Assembly (NCBI RefSeq): GCF_000974365.1
Contig: NZ_BAZW01000004.1
Location: 124,001 to 188,000, forward strand
DNA from: Geofilum rubicundum JCM 15548
Lineage (GTDB): Bacteria; Bacteroidota; Bacteroidia; Bacteroidales; Marinilabiliaceae
Direction: 5' to 3'
Length of the DNA stretch: 64,000 nucleotides
The position numbers were made by a program, and so were the translations under genes. The first letter of the stretch is position 1; every line of letters begins with the position of its first letter. Positions 54,804-63,534 of this stretch are shown piece by piece. The notes beneath the pieces were generated by a model. That model saw only the letters and a program-made list of their open reading frames with translations. It did no database searches and had not been told where the DNA came from.

Positions 54804-56779
54804 TTATAAAATCGTAATTTCTGTCCGTCTGTTTTTGGCGCGTCCTTCTTCCGTTTCATTATCCGCTATGGGTTGATTCATGCCAAAACCCTTATATTTT
54901 AACCGGGAAGCATCAACACCTCCTTTAACCAAATAGCTATAGACCGATTTGGCCCGATTCTCTGACAGCGATTGATTATAAGCAGCCTGCCCCAGATTAT
55001 CGGTGTGACCTCCAATCAAAATACTAACAGTCGGGTTATCACGAAGAAAATCGGCCAATCCATCCAGTTCAATTTTGGACTCTGAGCGCAGTTCATAGGA
55101 ATCCAACTCAAAAAAGATGTTTTCCAGCACCATTTTTGCGCCCGCTCTTACAGCTGGAGGCCAATGTCCAATTGATAAGGCTTTTCCAAAGAATGCCCCT
55201 TGTGTAAATCAAAATGACCGGAATAAAACATATATCCCGGATGATCCGCTTTGAAGGCATATTTACCCCCTACCGGCAAACACACCAGGAACTCACCTGA
55301 GAATCGGTTACTTTGTGTGGTCACAATGATATCACCGGACGATAAGTCCTTCAACTCAAAATCTGCCGGCAACGTTTCCCCTGTTTCAATGTCATAAACC
55401 CGCCCTTTGACATACAAAACCGGATCTGGTCTAAAGGGTTCCGGCAAATTAAACATGTAAATATTCTTAGCCGTCACCTCTTCTTCCCGCCCGTCGCTTG
55501 AAAAATAGGCCCTGTTGCCCCGTGCATTAATAACCAATCCAATTTCATCTCCCGGGGTGTTAATGGGAAAGCCTAAATTAACCGGCTGTCGCCACCCTCC
55601 GTTTTCCATTTTCCGGCTAAAGTGCAGATCCATTCCGCCCATCCCAGCCCATCCGTCTGAAGCAAAATAAAGGGTTTTGTTATCATGATGAATAAAGGGG
55701 GAGTTTTCATCTTTAGAGGTATTAATGTTGGGACCCAGATTGATCAGATCACCAAATACTGGAACTCCATCCCTGTTAATGTTTTGTATGGTTGCCTGCC
55801 AGATGTCTTTACCTCCACGACCACCGGGTCGGTTACTAACAAACATAAGGGTCTTGCCATCCGAAGAAAAAGTCGGTTGACTTTCCCAATAGGGTGAATT
55901 TACAGGCATGCCCAGATTAACGGGTTGACTCCAACCCGTTCCTCTCCATTGCGAGAAGAATATATCGCAACTCCCTCTGCCATCGGATCTTCCGCAAGCG
56001 GTAAAAAACATCCAGTTGCCATCGGCCGATAAGGTTTGAGCCCCCTCATTGCCGTCCGTATTAATATTCCCGGGCAAAAAAGACCGATTCTGCCACAAAC
56101 CATTCTCATCTTTCTGAGACAGGTAGAAATCCTCCTGAAAATACAGAGAAGATTTTGGCAAATCCCGCTCCTGGAACAGCTGCTCGTCCCGTGGAACCAA
56201 AACAGTAAAAACAAGCGTCTGTTCATCCGCAGTTAAACTTGGCCAATATTCATCGTACGCACTGTTAACGCCGATGCCTGCAGAAATCAATTCAATATCA
56301 TAGGCATTTCCTACGGCCTCATATGAAAACCGGGCACGCTCCAGCCACTCCTTTACCAATGCAGCATTGCGATTGTCACTATATTGCCACTTAAACTTCT
56401 CGAGCCATTCAATACCCTCTGAATAGTTGCCGGATTTGACGGCAGCTACCCCGATATTAAACAGGGTCATGGGAAAAAATGTAGAATCAATCTCCACAGC
56501 CTTAATCAACACCTCCATCTCTTGCTGGTGCATGTTTTGGCTGTTATAAATATCTCCCAAAACCAAATAAGCTTCAATAAAATCAGGATCTTTATCAAGG
56601 GCCTGATAAAGGGCTTCCAAAGCATTTTCTATACGCCCGCCACCGTAATGCGACCGGGCTTCTTCGTAATTCTTGATGGCCGACCGGCTTTTGGTAGATA
56701 AACGCTCCTGACTATCGGCACCTTGAATAAAAAAAGACATTAAAACAACCAACAACACCCCTATCCTTTGCATATCCAT
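54804..56779 (-). CDS. PorE-like TPR / PD40 propeller / OmpA protein (frame break near 55153)
   Basis: 658 residues when repaired. Architecture in order: signal peptide (IGVLLVVLMSFFIQGADS), TPR helices (residues ~35-160; YGGGRIENALEALYQALDKDP), a WD40-like PD40 propeller (~170-440; YWPSLTADEQTLVFTV, QTLSADGNWMFFTACG, QPTFSSDGKTLMFVSNRPGG), a carboxypeptidase-regulatory-like beta domain (~445-535), and an OmpA peptidoglycan-binding domain (ILIGGHTDNLGQAAYN..LSENRAKSV). The OmpA frame joins the rest if CAGCTG at 55151-55156 regains one base (giving an LQ-PVRAGAKMVLENI-type link). This is the layout of PorE, a type IX secretion component that bridges outer membrane and peptidoglycan. Other members have unrelated envelope roles, so the assignment is tentative. 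Confidence 0.85.
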
Positions 56780-56809
56780 TTGGTTTTTATAAAAACATCA
56801 TCTCAAAGT

Positions 56810-57553
56810 TCACTCTTCTGGCAAAGCAGCACCAATTACTTCCCGGGTATGGTTAATCAAACCATTTAAATCATTTTCGAACAAACCTTTACGAATCATT
56901 GGATGAATGACCAATCCGGCCTTACCCGGTACCAGGTTAAAAAAGCCCCTTCTTTTAATCCGACAACTGTTCACAATAGTAACGGGTAAAATATCCAGGC
57001 CCAATTCATAGGCCAGCTTAAATGCCCCTTTTTTGAACGGTCGCATTTGTTGGCTGTTACTCCTGGTTCCTTCCGGAAAAATCAAAACAGATTGACCATT
57101 AACCAACTTTCGCTTAGCTTCTTCCAATGATTGCATGGCAGCCCTGGGAGAAGTCCGGTCAATAAAAATATGGCCCACTTTTTCACTGGCATAACCAATG
57201 AAGGGAAGTCTTCTGAGTTCCTTTTTCATCACCCATCTAAAGTCCATTGGCAAATAACCATACAAAAGAAAAATATCCCACCCGGTTTGATGGTTGGCCA
57301 CAATTACATACGACTTTTTAGGGGTAATGTTTCCCTTACCCCTGACAAAAACGCTGACTGGCGTCAGCCAGCAGGTTATGCGTGCCCAGCAACTCCCCAT
57401 AAAGCTGCCTGCCCGGGGTGAGAAAACAAAAGCCAGCAGAGCAGCAAGGATGGCAAACAGGATGGAATTAATAAGCATCAGGGGCACAAAAACCAACCAT
57501 TTATAGGGTTGATAAAGCCAATAAAACCAAGGTAATCTATTGCTGGATGACAT
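56810..57553 (-). CDS. 1-acyl-sn-glycerol-3-phosphate acyltransferase (PlsC family), second paralogue
   Basis: 247 residues from ATG 57553 (MSSSNRLPWFYW); a TTG start 24 nt upstream is less likely. Two hydrophobic N-terminal segments (LVFVPLMLINSILFAILAALLAF) anchor it. The catalytic HX4D motif is NHQTGWD (about residue 90) and the phosphate-binding block is FPEGTRSNSQ, followed by LDILPVTIVNS. It transfers an acyl chain to lysophosphatidate or a related lyso-lipid. Two copies in one window suggest different substrates. It lies 31 nt downstream of the DUF3078 gene's neighbour on the same strand. Confidence 0.88.
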   Translation of the reverse strand: MSSSNRLPWFYWLYQPYKWLVFVPLMLINSILFAILAALLAFVFSPRAGSFMGSCWARITCWLTPVSVFVRGKGNITPKKSYVIVANHQTGWDIFLLYGYLPMDFRWVMKKELRRLPFIGYASEKVGHIFIDRTSPRAAMQSLEEAKRKLVNGQSVLIFPEGTRSNSQQMRPFKKGAFKLAYELGLDILPVTIVNSCRIKRRGFFNLVPGKAGLVIHPMIRKGLFENDLNGLINHTREVIGAALPEE

Positions 57554-57669
57554 AAATAAATAGTTCGTTACGGACAAATGTAGCAGTTATTGGGATAAAG
57601 ATGTCACCTCAAATGCAAAAAGAGGATACCCGACAAGGCAACCTCTTAAAATACAGCTATCTATTAGTA

Positions 57670-58563
57670 TTAGAATTCATAATTCAATCCAAATCCAAGC
57701 AATTGCTTGGATTGCAACTTTGGTCCACGTTCTATTATTTCACCATTCACTTCTTCGGTCGACTTAATATCATGATCATAAAGGAGATTCAGTGCGAAGA
57801 CAGCCGTTAAATAATCATTAAACTTAAAATTCAGCCGCCCTTCCCATTGCACATCAATATGTTGCGGATCCTCAGCCAGATTTGAGAACAAATCCAAACG
57901 GGTAAAAAAGTTAACATTGTTGATAATATCGTCCTTTTTATAAACCGACTTCAGCGAAGCCCCATACTCGCTTCTGTATTTATCTCCGGGTTCCACACCA
58001 TAGGCTCCGGCTTCAGACAAAGTGTCATCCAGCACAAAGGTAGTCTTTAAGGTGAGCGGAGACATGTATAAGGTAAAATGGTCATTGGGCTTATAGTCCA
58101 TACCCAGTGAAAGTTGCAGGTACCCGGGAGCCATAAGCTCCGACATAACCTGGGTGTTTTCAGGAGGATCATCATAGCCGGTCGTCATTTGTGTTCTAAA
58201 ATCGAACAAGCCCGTATAGAACCAGTTATTGCCTGCGTTGTAACCATACTTTGAGGCCAGTAGTATCCTGTCTTCCGTTTTTATAAGGTTATCACTTCCT
58301 TGCTGGGTCAATCCATAACCGACCGTGAGTGAATTATCCCAGGCACTTTTGTTGACCCTGTAATTGGCAAAAGAGTTAAACAAAAAAGTACCCGACATGG
58401 AATTGCGCCCGCCGGCCGACCAGTTATTTAAAGAAACCTGAGAAAATGTTAATGACAGATCCCCGCCCTTTTGCCAGTTCAATAAACTGTCTGCTTTTTC
58501 CTCCGCCCATAAACTTATCGAACACAAAAGGCTCAGACCAATGATAATCCATTTTCTATCCAT
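57670..58563 (-). CDS. DUF3078 outer-membrane-type beta protein
   Basis: 297 residues with a signal peptide (WIIIGLSLLCSISLWAEE) and the DUF3078 family pattern: WQKGGDLSLTFSQVSLNNWSAGGRNSM, then alternating beta strands such as WDNSLTVGYGLTQQGSDNLIKTEDRI and FKFNDYLTAVFALNLLYDHDIK, ending in the aromatic terminus LGFGLNYEF. The final phenylalanine and strand periodicity suggest a small outer membrane barrel. The function of DUF3078 is unknown. It is transcribed on the same strand as plsC and the MscS gene. Confidence 0.88.
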   Translation of the reverse strand: MDRKWIIIGLSLLCSISLWAEEKADSLLNWQKGGDLSLTFSQVSLNNWSAGGRNSMSGTFLFNSFANYRVNKSAWDNSLTVGYGLTQQGSDNLIKTEDRILLASKYGYNAGNNWFYTGLFDFRTQMTTGYDDPPENTQVMSELMAPGYLQLSLGMDYKPNDHFTLYMSPLTLKTTFVLDDTLSEAGAYGVEPGDKYRSEYGASLKSVYKKDDIINNVNFFTRLDLFSNLAEDPQHIDVQWEGRLNFKFNDYLTAVFALNLLYDHDIKSTEEVNGEIIERGPKLQSKQLLGFGLNYEF

Positions 58564-58620
58564 AAAATTGCGTTGTTAGAGTTAATTATACCTGTTGTTA
58601 AAATGAGAATGATTTATAAT

Positions 58621-59451
58621 TCATTGTTTGGGCTGAAACAAATGGACATCTCTCTGTGGAAACGGAATAGAAATCCCCTGAGTGTCAAATGCCTTTTTAA
58701 CTTTTTCATTTATTTCAAAAAACAAATCCCAATAATCTGCTGCATAAACCCAAACCCGCGTCACTAAATCAACCGAGCTATCACCTAAATTAATGAGGCC
58801 CACAAAGGGAGCCGGGTCTTTATGCACGCGTTCATCCGAACTGACAATGCCCAAAATAATCTCTCTGGCCTTGTCAATGTTATCTGTATAGCTGATACCA
58901 AAAGTCCATTCCAAACGTCTGATAGGTTCGGTAGAAAAATTAGTCATACTACCATTACTTAATCCACCATTGGGAATGATCACCGTTCTTTTATCCGGGG
59001 TATTTAAAATGGTATGGAAAATCTGCACCTCTTTAACCGTTCCCATGTGTCCCTGAGCATCAATAAAATCTCCCACTTTAAATGGTTTAAAAATTAAAAG
59101 CATCACCCCTCCTGCAAAATTCTGCAGGGTGCCCGAAAGGGCCATACCTATGGCCAATCCTGCAGCAGCCAGAATAGCAATAAAGGATGTCATTTGGACG
59201 CCCAACATGGAAACAACACTCACCAACAACAAAATCTTTAAAGTAAGACCAATTAATTTTCCCAAAAAACCCCGAAGTGTTTGGTCCACTGAGCGCATTT
59301 CAAAGGCTTTACTTAAACCCTTATCGAGCTTTCGAATCAGCCAAAGTCCAACAATAAGGGTAATTAATGCCAACAAAAGCCTTCCGCCATAGGTCATGGT
59401 CAGTTCTATCAGCTTTTCTTTTTCAGGCAATAATGAGGTAATTTCTTCCAT
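58621..59451 (-). CDS. Small-conductance mechanosensitive channel (MscS family)
   Basis: 276 residues from ATG 59451 (MEEITSLLPEKEKL), with a TTG 30 nt upstream as the alternative. Three transmembrane helices are visible: TYGGRLLLALITLIVGLWLI, LIGLTLKILLLVSVVSML, and the pore helix TM3 in FIAILAAAGLAIGMALSGTLQNFAGG with the typical Gly/Ala spacing. The cytoplasmic beta and alpha/beta domains follow (FKVGDFIDAQGHMGTVKEVQ, PNGGLSNGSMTNFS). It opens on membrane tension to release solutes during hypo-osmotic shock. Length is that of the minimal E. coli MscS. Confidence 0.95.
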   Translation of the reverse strand: MEEITSLLPEKEKLIELTMTYGGRLLLALITLIVGLWLIRKLDKGLSKAFEMRSVDQTLRGFLGKLIGLTLKILLLVSVVSMLGVQMTSFIAILAAAGLAIGMALSGTLQNFAGGVMLLIFKPFKVGDFIDAQGHMGTVKEVQIFHTILNTPDKRTVIIPNGGLSNGSMTNFSTEPIRRLEWTFGISYTDNIDKAREIILGIVSSDERVHKDPAPFVGLINLGDSSVDLVTRVWVYAADYWDLFFEINEKVKKAFDTQGISIPFPQRDVHLFQPKQ

Positions 59452-59620
59452 AGCTTTATTTTTAGATTGGTTCAGGAACAAATGTCCTGAATACTATTTA
59501 AAAATGCCACTTTTTAATGGTAAAAATGCAAATGGGGCTGTGCCGTTGGCCAACCCCATTCACTCTTATCTGTTAAAAATCAGTTTACAGAAACGCTGCT
59601 AAAAAATAATGTTTCCCCCC

Positions 59621-60295
59621 TTACTCCTCTTCGCCATATTTATACTCCAGTTCCTTTGTAAAAATACTGTTATCTTCTTTTTTTGAAGTAAAAAGCAACT
59701 TAACACTATCTGCAGCATCATCCTCAAGCATTTCCAACGGAAAACTTATAAGCCCGGAATACTGCATGTATTTGATGTCTTCTTTAGCATTGTGATGAAA
59801 ATTGAGCGTAATAAACCCTTCTTTATCTTGTTTGGTAGAATCGAGCACCAAATCAAAATAGTGAGGTTCAGAATCGGCCCAAAAAGCGAAGTCAACATTT
59901 AAATATCCATTGCCAATGGAAAGCCAGTTAATGGTAACTGGATCATTACCAATGGTATCCCGGACTTCCTCATTGGCAACAACGATCTGCTTGGTTAACA
60001 CATTTGAAATGGAAGCCAGCTTTACAGAATAGTCATAGGTCTCTGAATCACTTTCTTCAATTACCGAGTAGCGCGCCAATACTCTTTTCCCCTCCTCTAT
60101 CTCATAATTGGTTGGCTGAAACTCCACAGGGCGCAAGCGTTCCCCGCCATCGGTAAAAATCATAAACGTAGAGGCACTATTCCCCTCTACCACTCCCAAA
60201 GTGTATTGATAATACTCACTTTCTTCATTGTCCATTGAACAGCCTGAAGCAAATACCACCAAAAGTGCCCATACCAAATAAAAATTTCTTCTCAT
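59621..60295 (-). CDS. NigD-like lipoprotein
   Basis: 224 residues. Signal and lipobox VVFASGC, then a protein resembling the Bacteroidota NigD family: an N-terminal OB-like domain (TLGVVEGNSASTFMIFTDGGERLRP and KRVLARYSVIEES) and a C-terminal beta sandwich (INWLSIGNGYLNVDFAFWAD, FITLNFHHNAKEDIKYM, SFPLEML). These are envelope lipoproteins named from the nig bacteriocin-related locus, with no enzymatic role known. It stands alone, 170 nt from the MscS gene and divergent from the TorF-like porin. Confidence 0.82.
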   Translation of the reverse strand: MRRNFYLVWALLVVFASGCSMDNEESEYYQYTLGVVEGNSASTFMIFTDGGERLRPVEFQPTNYEIEEGKRVLARYSVIEESDSETYDYSVKLASISNVLTKQIVVANEEVRDTIGNDPVTINWLSIGNGYLNVDFAFWADSEPHYFDLVLDSTKQDKEGFITLNFHHNAKEDIKYMQYSGLISFPLEMLEDDAADSVKLLFTSKKEDNSIFTKELEYKYGEEE

Positions 60296-60700
60296 ATCTA
60301 TAATTATTTATTGATTTTCCTTTATGATGCCAACCTGCCTCAATGGTTGCTTTAAAAGTTCATTTTTTTCTTTAGCCCACCTGCACTTAGCGGGAAGTAT
60401 GAATCAAAGATCATAACCGTTGGCAATGATGCCTGTTTTCCCTACAACAAAACAATTTTATTCATCTGGCTTCAAACTATAGGGGCAATTCAACTTTTAG
60501 CATCAATTTATAAGCATGCACCCCCTAAAAAACACCCCTTTGTAATAAAAAAATGCCTTTTTTAGATTTTTTCACATAAAAAATAAGGGGGGTGATGAAA
60601 AATATGCATAGTTTTGCATTGTACCCCATTCAAAAAAGGGGGTGTCAACCTAAAAACTTAATAAATTTTTCCTAATTACTAATTTAAACACTACCAAGCC
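60296..60700. other. torF leader/intergenic region with -7 box and C-run/G-run complementary segments
   Basis: 405 nt without a gene. TAGTTTTG (60609-60616) fits TAnnTTTG and would give a leader of about 75 nt. Two C-rich segments (around 60520-60540, including AACACCCCTT) are complementary to two G-rich ones, AAGGGGGGTG (60585-60594) and AAAAAAGGGGGTGT (60632-60645). Alternative pairings are possible. Confidence 0.5.
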
Positions 60701-61363
60701 ATGAAAAAGCTACTATTTTTAACAATGGGGATCGCATTCTTCACCGGAATGAAAGCCCAGGAATTAAGTGTTGGTTTAGATTTTTACAACCGATACGTGT
60801 TTCGTGGAGTTGACTTTGGAAACTCTCCCAGTTTACAACCAAGCATCACCTTCACATCAGGCAACTTCACTTTAGGTGCCTGGGGAGCCTACTCTACCGG
60901 TAACGGTGCAGTTGGAGCATTTGGAGAAGCCGATTTGTATGCCTCTTATGCCTTTGACTTCGGTCTTAGTCTGGGTGCCACCTCCTATTATTACCCCGGC
61001 ACATCCTGGTTCGAGTTAGACGAGGGCGTTTCAAGTCATGCCATCGAACTTAACCTGGGTTATGAAGTATCCAGCTTTTCGTTCGCTGCCAATTACATTG
61101 TAAACGACTCCCGGGACGGTGCCGGGGCCGAGGGAGGCGACACCTACTTTGAGCTCGGCTATGGAGCAGGCGCCTTCGACCTGTTTGTTGGAGCCGGAGA
61201 CGGCTGGCACAGTTCTACTGGCAACTTTGAGGTGGTTAACGTAGGAATTGGCACCAGCAAAGACATTCAAATCACAGATTCTTTCGCTATCCCTATGAAT
61301 GGAGCCGTTATTTTGAACCCCAATTCAGAACAGCTTCATTTAGTTGTAGGCGTCTCCTTTTAA
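60701..61363 (+). CDS. TorF-family putative porin
   Basis: 220 residues: a signal peptide (LLFLTMGIAFFTGMKAQE) and a beta-barrel-like chain starting LSVGLDFYNRYVFRGVDFGNSPSLQPSITF, the family hallmark with the YVFRG motif, and ending with an outer membrane terminus (HLVVGVSF). Strands are short and Gly/aromatic rich (FTLGAWGAYSTGNGA, DTYFELGYGAGAFDLFVGAG). Here it precedes a P-II gene and an ammonium transporter on the same strand, so it is probably expressed under nitrogen limitation. What passes through it is unknown. Confidence 0.85.
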   Translation: MKKLLFLTMGIAFFTGMKAQELSVGLDFYNRYVFRGVDFGNSPSLQPSITFTSGNFTLGAWGAYSTGNGAVGAFGEADLYASYAFDFGLSLGATSYYYPGTSWFELDEGVSSHAIELNLGYEVSSFSFAANYIVNDSRDGAGAEGGDTYFELGYGAGAFDLFVGAGDGWHSSTGNFEVVNVGIGTSKDIQITDSFAIPMNGAVILNPNSEQLHLVVGVSF

Positions 61364-61466
61364 TTATTAACCAGTTTCCCCCCACAGCAGTTAAAATACC
61401 AAAGGTTGTTCCCCTGAACCAACAACCTTCGGTATGGCTGTAACGAAACATTAAAAACCTGACAAA

Positions 61467-61814
61467 ATGAAAAAAATTGAAGCAATTATCAGACTTACCA
61501 AATACGAAGAGGTAAGAAAAGCCCTTGAAGAACAAGACATCACTTTCTTTTCCTATTGGGATGTAAGAGGTGTAGGGACAGCGATAGAAGGTCATCTTTA
61601 TCGTGGAAACGTTTATGACACCAGCATTATTGAGCGGCGTTTAATATCCATTGTTGTCCGTGATGAAAACGTTGATAAAACGGTTGAAGCCATCACAAGG
61701 GCAGCCAGGACAGGCGAAATTGGCGATGGAAGAGTTTTTATTGCCAATGTTGAAGAAACCTACAAGATTCGCACAGGCGAATCTGGTCCTGAAACCCTTT
61801 ATGTAAAAAAGTAA
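61467..61814 (+). CDS. P-II family nitrogen regulatory protein with atypical T-loop
   Basis: 115-residue trimeric signal protein. It has the ferredoxin-like fold start MKKIEAIIRLTKYEEVRKAL, the T-loop, and the B/C loop end RAARTGEIGDGRVFI and IRTGESG. P-II proteins sense ATP/ADP and 2-oxoglutarate and block ammonium transporters. The canonical base of the T-loop contains Gln39 (GRQKGH); here residues 35-42 read GVGTAIEG with Ala at that position and one residue fewer, while LYRGNVY keeps the loop tyrosine. The 2-oxoglutarate response may therefore differ. It lies 26 nt before amt, so GlnK-type control of that transporter is expected. Confidence 0.93.
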   Translation: MKKIEAIIRLTKYEEVRKALEEQDITFFSYWDVRGVGTAIEGHLYRGNVYDTSIIERRLISIVVRDENVDKTVEAITRAARTGEIGDGRVFIANVEETYKIRTGESGPETLYVKK

Positions 61815-61840
61815 CCTAAATCAAATTAAACTTAAACGCT

Positions 61841-63082
61841 ATGGATACATTAGATATTGCAAAAGTAGCAAGTGAAAGCGCCGTTTCTATTGATACAGTG
61901 TGGATACTAATCGCAGCTGTATTGGTCTTTTTCATGCAGGCCGGGTTCGGGATGGTGGAAGCAGGTTTCACCAGAGCTAAAAACGTTGGAAACATTATCA
62001 TGAAAAACCTGATGGACCTATCCATTGGTTCACTGGTCTTCTGGTTTGTTGGATTCAGCATCATGTTTGGCCCCTCAGTGGGCGGTTTTATAGGAGGTTT
62101 TAACTTCTTCTTCACAGCCGAATACGGCAATGATGTGCCGGATATGGCCATTCTTATATTCCAAACCATGTTTGCTGCCACCGCCGCCACTATTGTCTCT
62201 GGTGCAATGGCTGAAAGAACAAAATTCTCAGTTTATCTGATATTTACCCTCATCATCACCCTGGTCATTTACCCAATTTCAGGTCACTGGGTTTGGGGCG
62301 GCGGATGGTTGTCAGAATTAGGCTTCCATGATTTCGCCGGATCTACAGTAGTTCACTCTGTGGGAGGCTGGGTAGCTTTGGCGGGAGCAGCCATTGTTGG
62401 TCCACGACTTGGAAAATACACCAACGGCAAAATAAATGCCATCCCTGGTCACAACATGGTAATTGGTGCACTTGGGGTCTTCATTCTTTGGTTTGGATGG
62501 TTTGGTTTTAACCCTGGTTCTCAATTAGCTGCATCTGGCGACAATGTATTTGCCATTGCTCACATTTTTGTAACCACAAACCTTTCAGCTGTAGCAGCGG
62601 TTGTTGTAACCATGTTTTTAACCTGGAAGCGTTACGGAAAACCGGATTTGAGTATGACGCTCAACGGTGCCCTTGCCGGATTGGTGGCCATCACTGCAGG
62701 TACAGACATTGTTTCACCTGGTGGCGCAGTGATCATTGGTGCTATGGCTGGTGTTGTTCTGGTATTTGGTATTGAGCTTATCGACAAGGTGCTAAAAGTT
62801 GATGACCCTGTTGGTGCTATTACCGTACATGGTATTTGTGGTGCATTTGGAACCCTGATGGTAGGTCTGTTTGCTACCGAAGGTGGTTTGTTCTACGGCG
62901 GAGGATGGTCTCTCCTGGGCGTACAAGCGATAGGTGTTTTCGCCATTGGTCTATGGTCTTTTGCTGGAGCTTACATCCTGTTCACCATACTTAAGAAAAC
63001 CGTTGGTCTCAGAGTATCCAGAAAAGAAGAAGAAGAAGGTCTGGATATTCACGAACATGGACAGAGTTCATACAACTACTAA
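61841..63082 (+). CDS. amt: Ammonium transporter
   Basis: 413-residue Amt/Rh channel with 11 predicted membrane helices. The first helix reads SIDTVWILIAAVLVFFMQAGFGMVEAGF. The ammonium-conduction histidine pair is in STVVHSVGGWVALAGA and ITVHGICGAFGTLMVGLF. Family blocks include GAMAERTKFSVYLIF and ILWFGWFGFNPGS. The C-terminal tail is short and charged (SRKEEEEGLDIHEHGQ), where P-II proteins normally dock. It follows the P-II gene by 26 nt and is closed by a terminator. Confidence 0.96.
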   Translation: MDTLDIAKVASESAVSIDTVWILIAAVLVFFMQAGFGMVEAGFTRAKNVGNIIMKNLMDLSIGSLVFWFVGFSIMFGPSVGGFIGGFNFFFTAEYGNDVPDMAILIFQTMFAATAATIVSGAMAERTKFSVYLIFTLIITLVIYPISGHWVWGGGWLSELGFHDFAGSTVVHSVGGWVALAGAAIVGPRLGKYTNGKINAIPGHNMVIGALGVFILWFGWFGFNPGSQLAASGDNVFAIAHIFVTTNLSAVAAVVVTMFLTWKRYGKPDLSMTLNGALAGLVAITAGTDIVSPGGAVIIGAMAGVVLVFGIELIDKVLKVDDPVGAITVHGICGAFGTLMVGLFATEGGLFYGGGWSLLGVQAIGVFAIGLWSFAGAYILFTILKKTVGLRVSRKEEEEGLDIHEHGQSSYNY

Positions 63083-63147
63083 CATCTTTAAACTATGTTC
63101 ACACCCCGTAATTGAAAGTTTTACCTGGTTTTTAATTCAAATGGGGG

Positions 63148-63184
63148 AAAGGGGCTGTCACCAAAGGGCGACAGCCCCTTTTTA
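63148..63184 (+). terminator. Rho-independent terminator after amt
   Basis: A 12-bp perfect stem (AAAGGGGCTGTC 63148-63159, GACAGCCCCTTT 63170-63181) and T run. Confidence 0.93.
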
Positions 63185-63302
63185 TACAATTTCATTACTG
63201 ATGCTTTTAAATTTATTTTGATTACAATAGATAGATTGAACTTATTTAACCAGTTACTAATAAATTGATTTGCTTGACACAATAGGTCGTTAGATTATTA
63301 GG

Positions 63303-63328
63303 TCGTCAGGTATTAGGTAAGAGCAAGT
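63303..63328 (+). repeat. Copy 2 of a dispersed ~26-nt intergenic repeat
   Basis: TCGTCAGGTATTAGGTAAGAGCAAGT. It matches the minus-strand copy at 54757-54784 with two differences. It is preceded by two degenerate TAGGTCGT units (63283-63290 and 63299-63306), giving a small internal tandem structure. Confidence 0.7.
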
Positions 63329-63389
63329 GTGTTTTATTAAAGCATGGGTGCTCCGCTTTTAAATATAAACTATGGTAGAGGGTAGCATA

Positions 63390-63421
63390 AAAAAGGGATA
63401 GCAGAAAAGCTATCCCTTTTT
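63390..63421 (-). terminator. Terminator downstream of the FKBP-like gene
   Basis: A 13-bp perfect stem (AAAAAGGGATAGC 63390-63402, GCTATCCCTTTTT 63409-63421). amt already has its own terminator, so this one most likely serves the minus-strand gene ending at 63535. Confidence 0.8.
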
Positions 63422-63534
63422 ATCCAAGTGTTTGTTTGTAGGCTCCCTCATCACGAATTCATACAAAACCAAATGCTTCACCGTGATGCGTCGTCTTCGA
63501 ATCTGAAATAATTAACAGCCTCAGATTTATGATT

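Larger units (their letters stand above)
63185..63534. other. Gene-free gap after amt
   Basis: About 350 nt with no gene. It contains copy 2 of the 26-nt repeat (with an extra TAGGTCGTTAG just before it at 63283-63293) and a second terminator, described separately. Confidence 0.6.
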
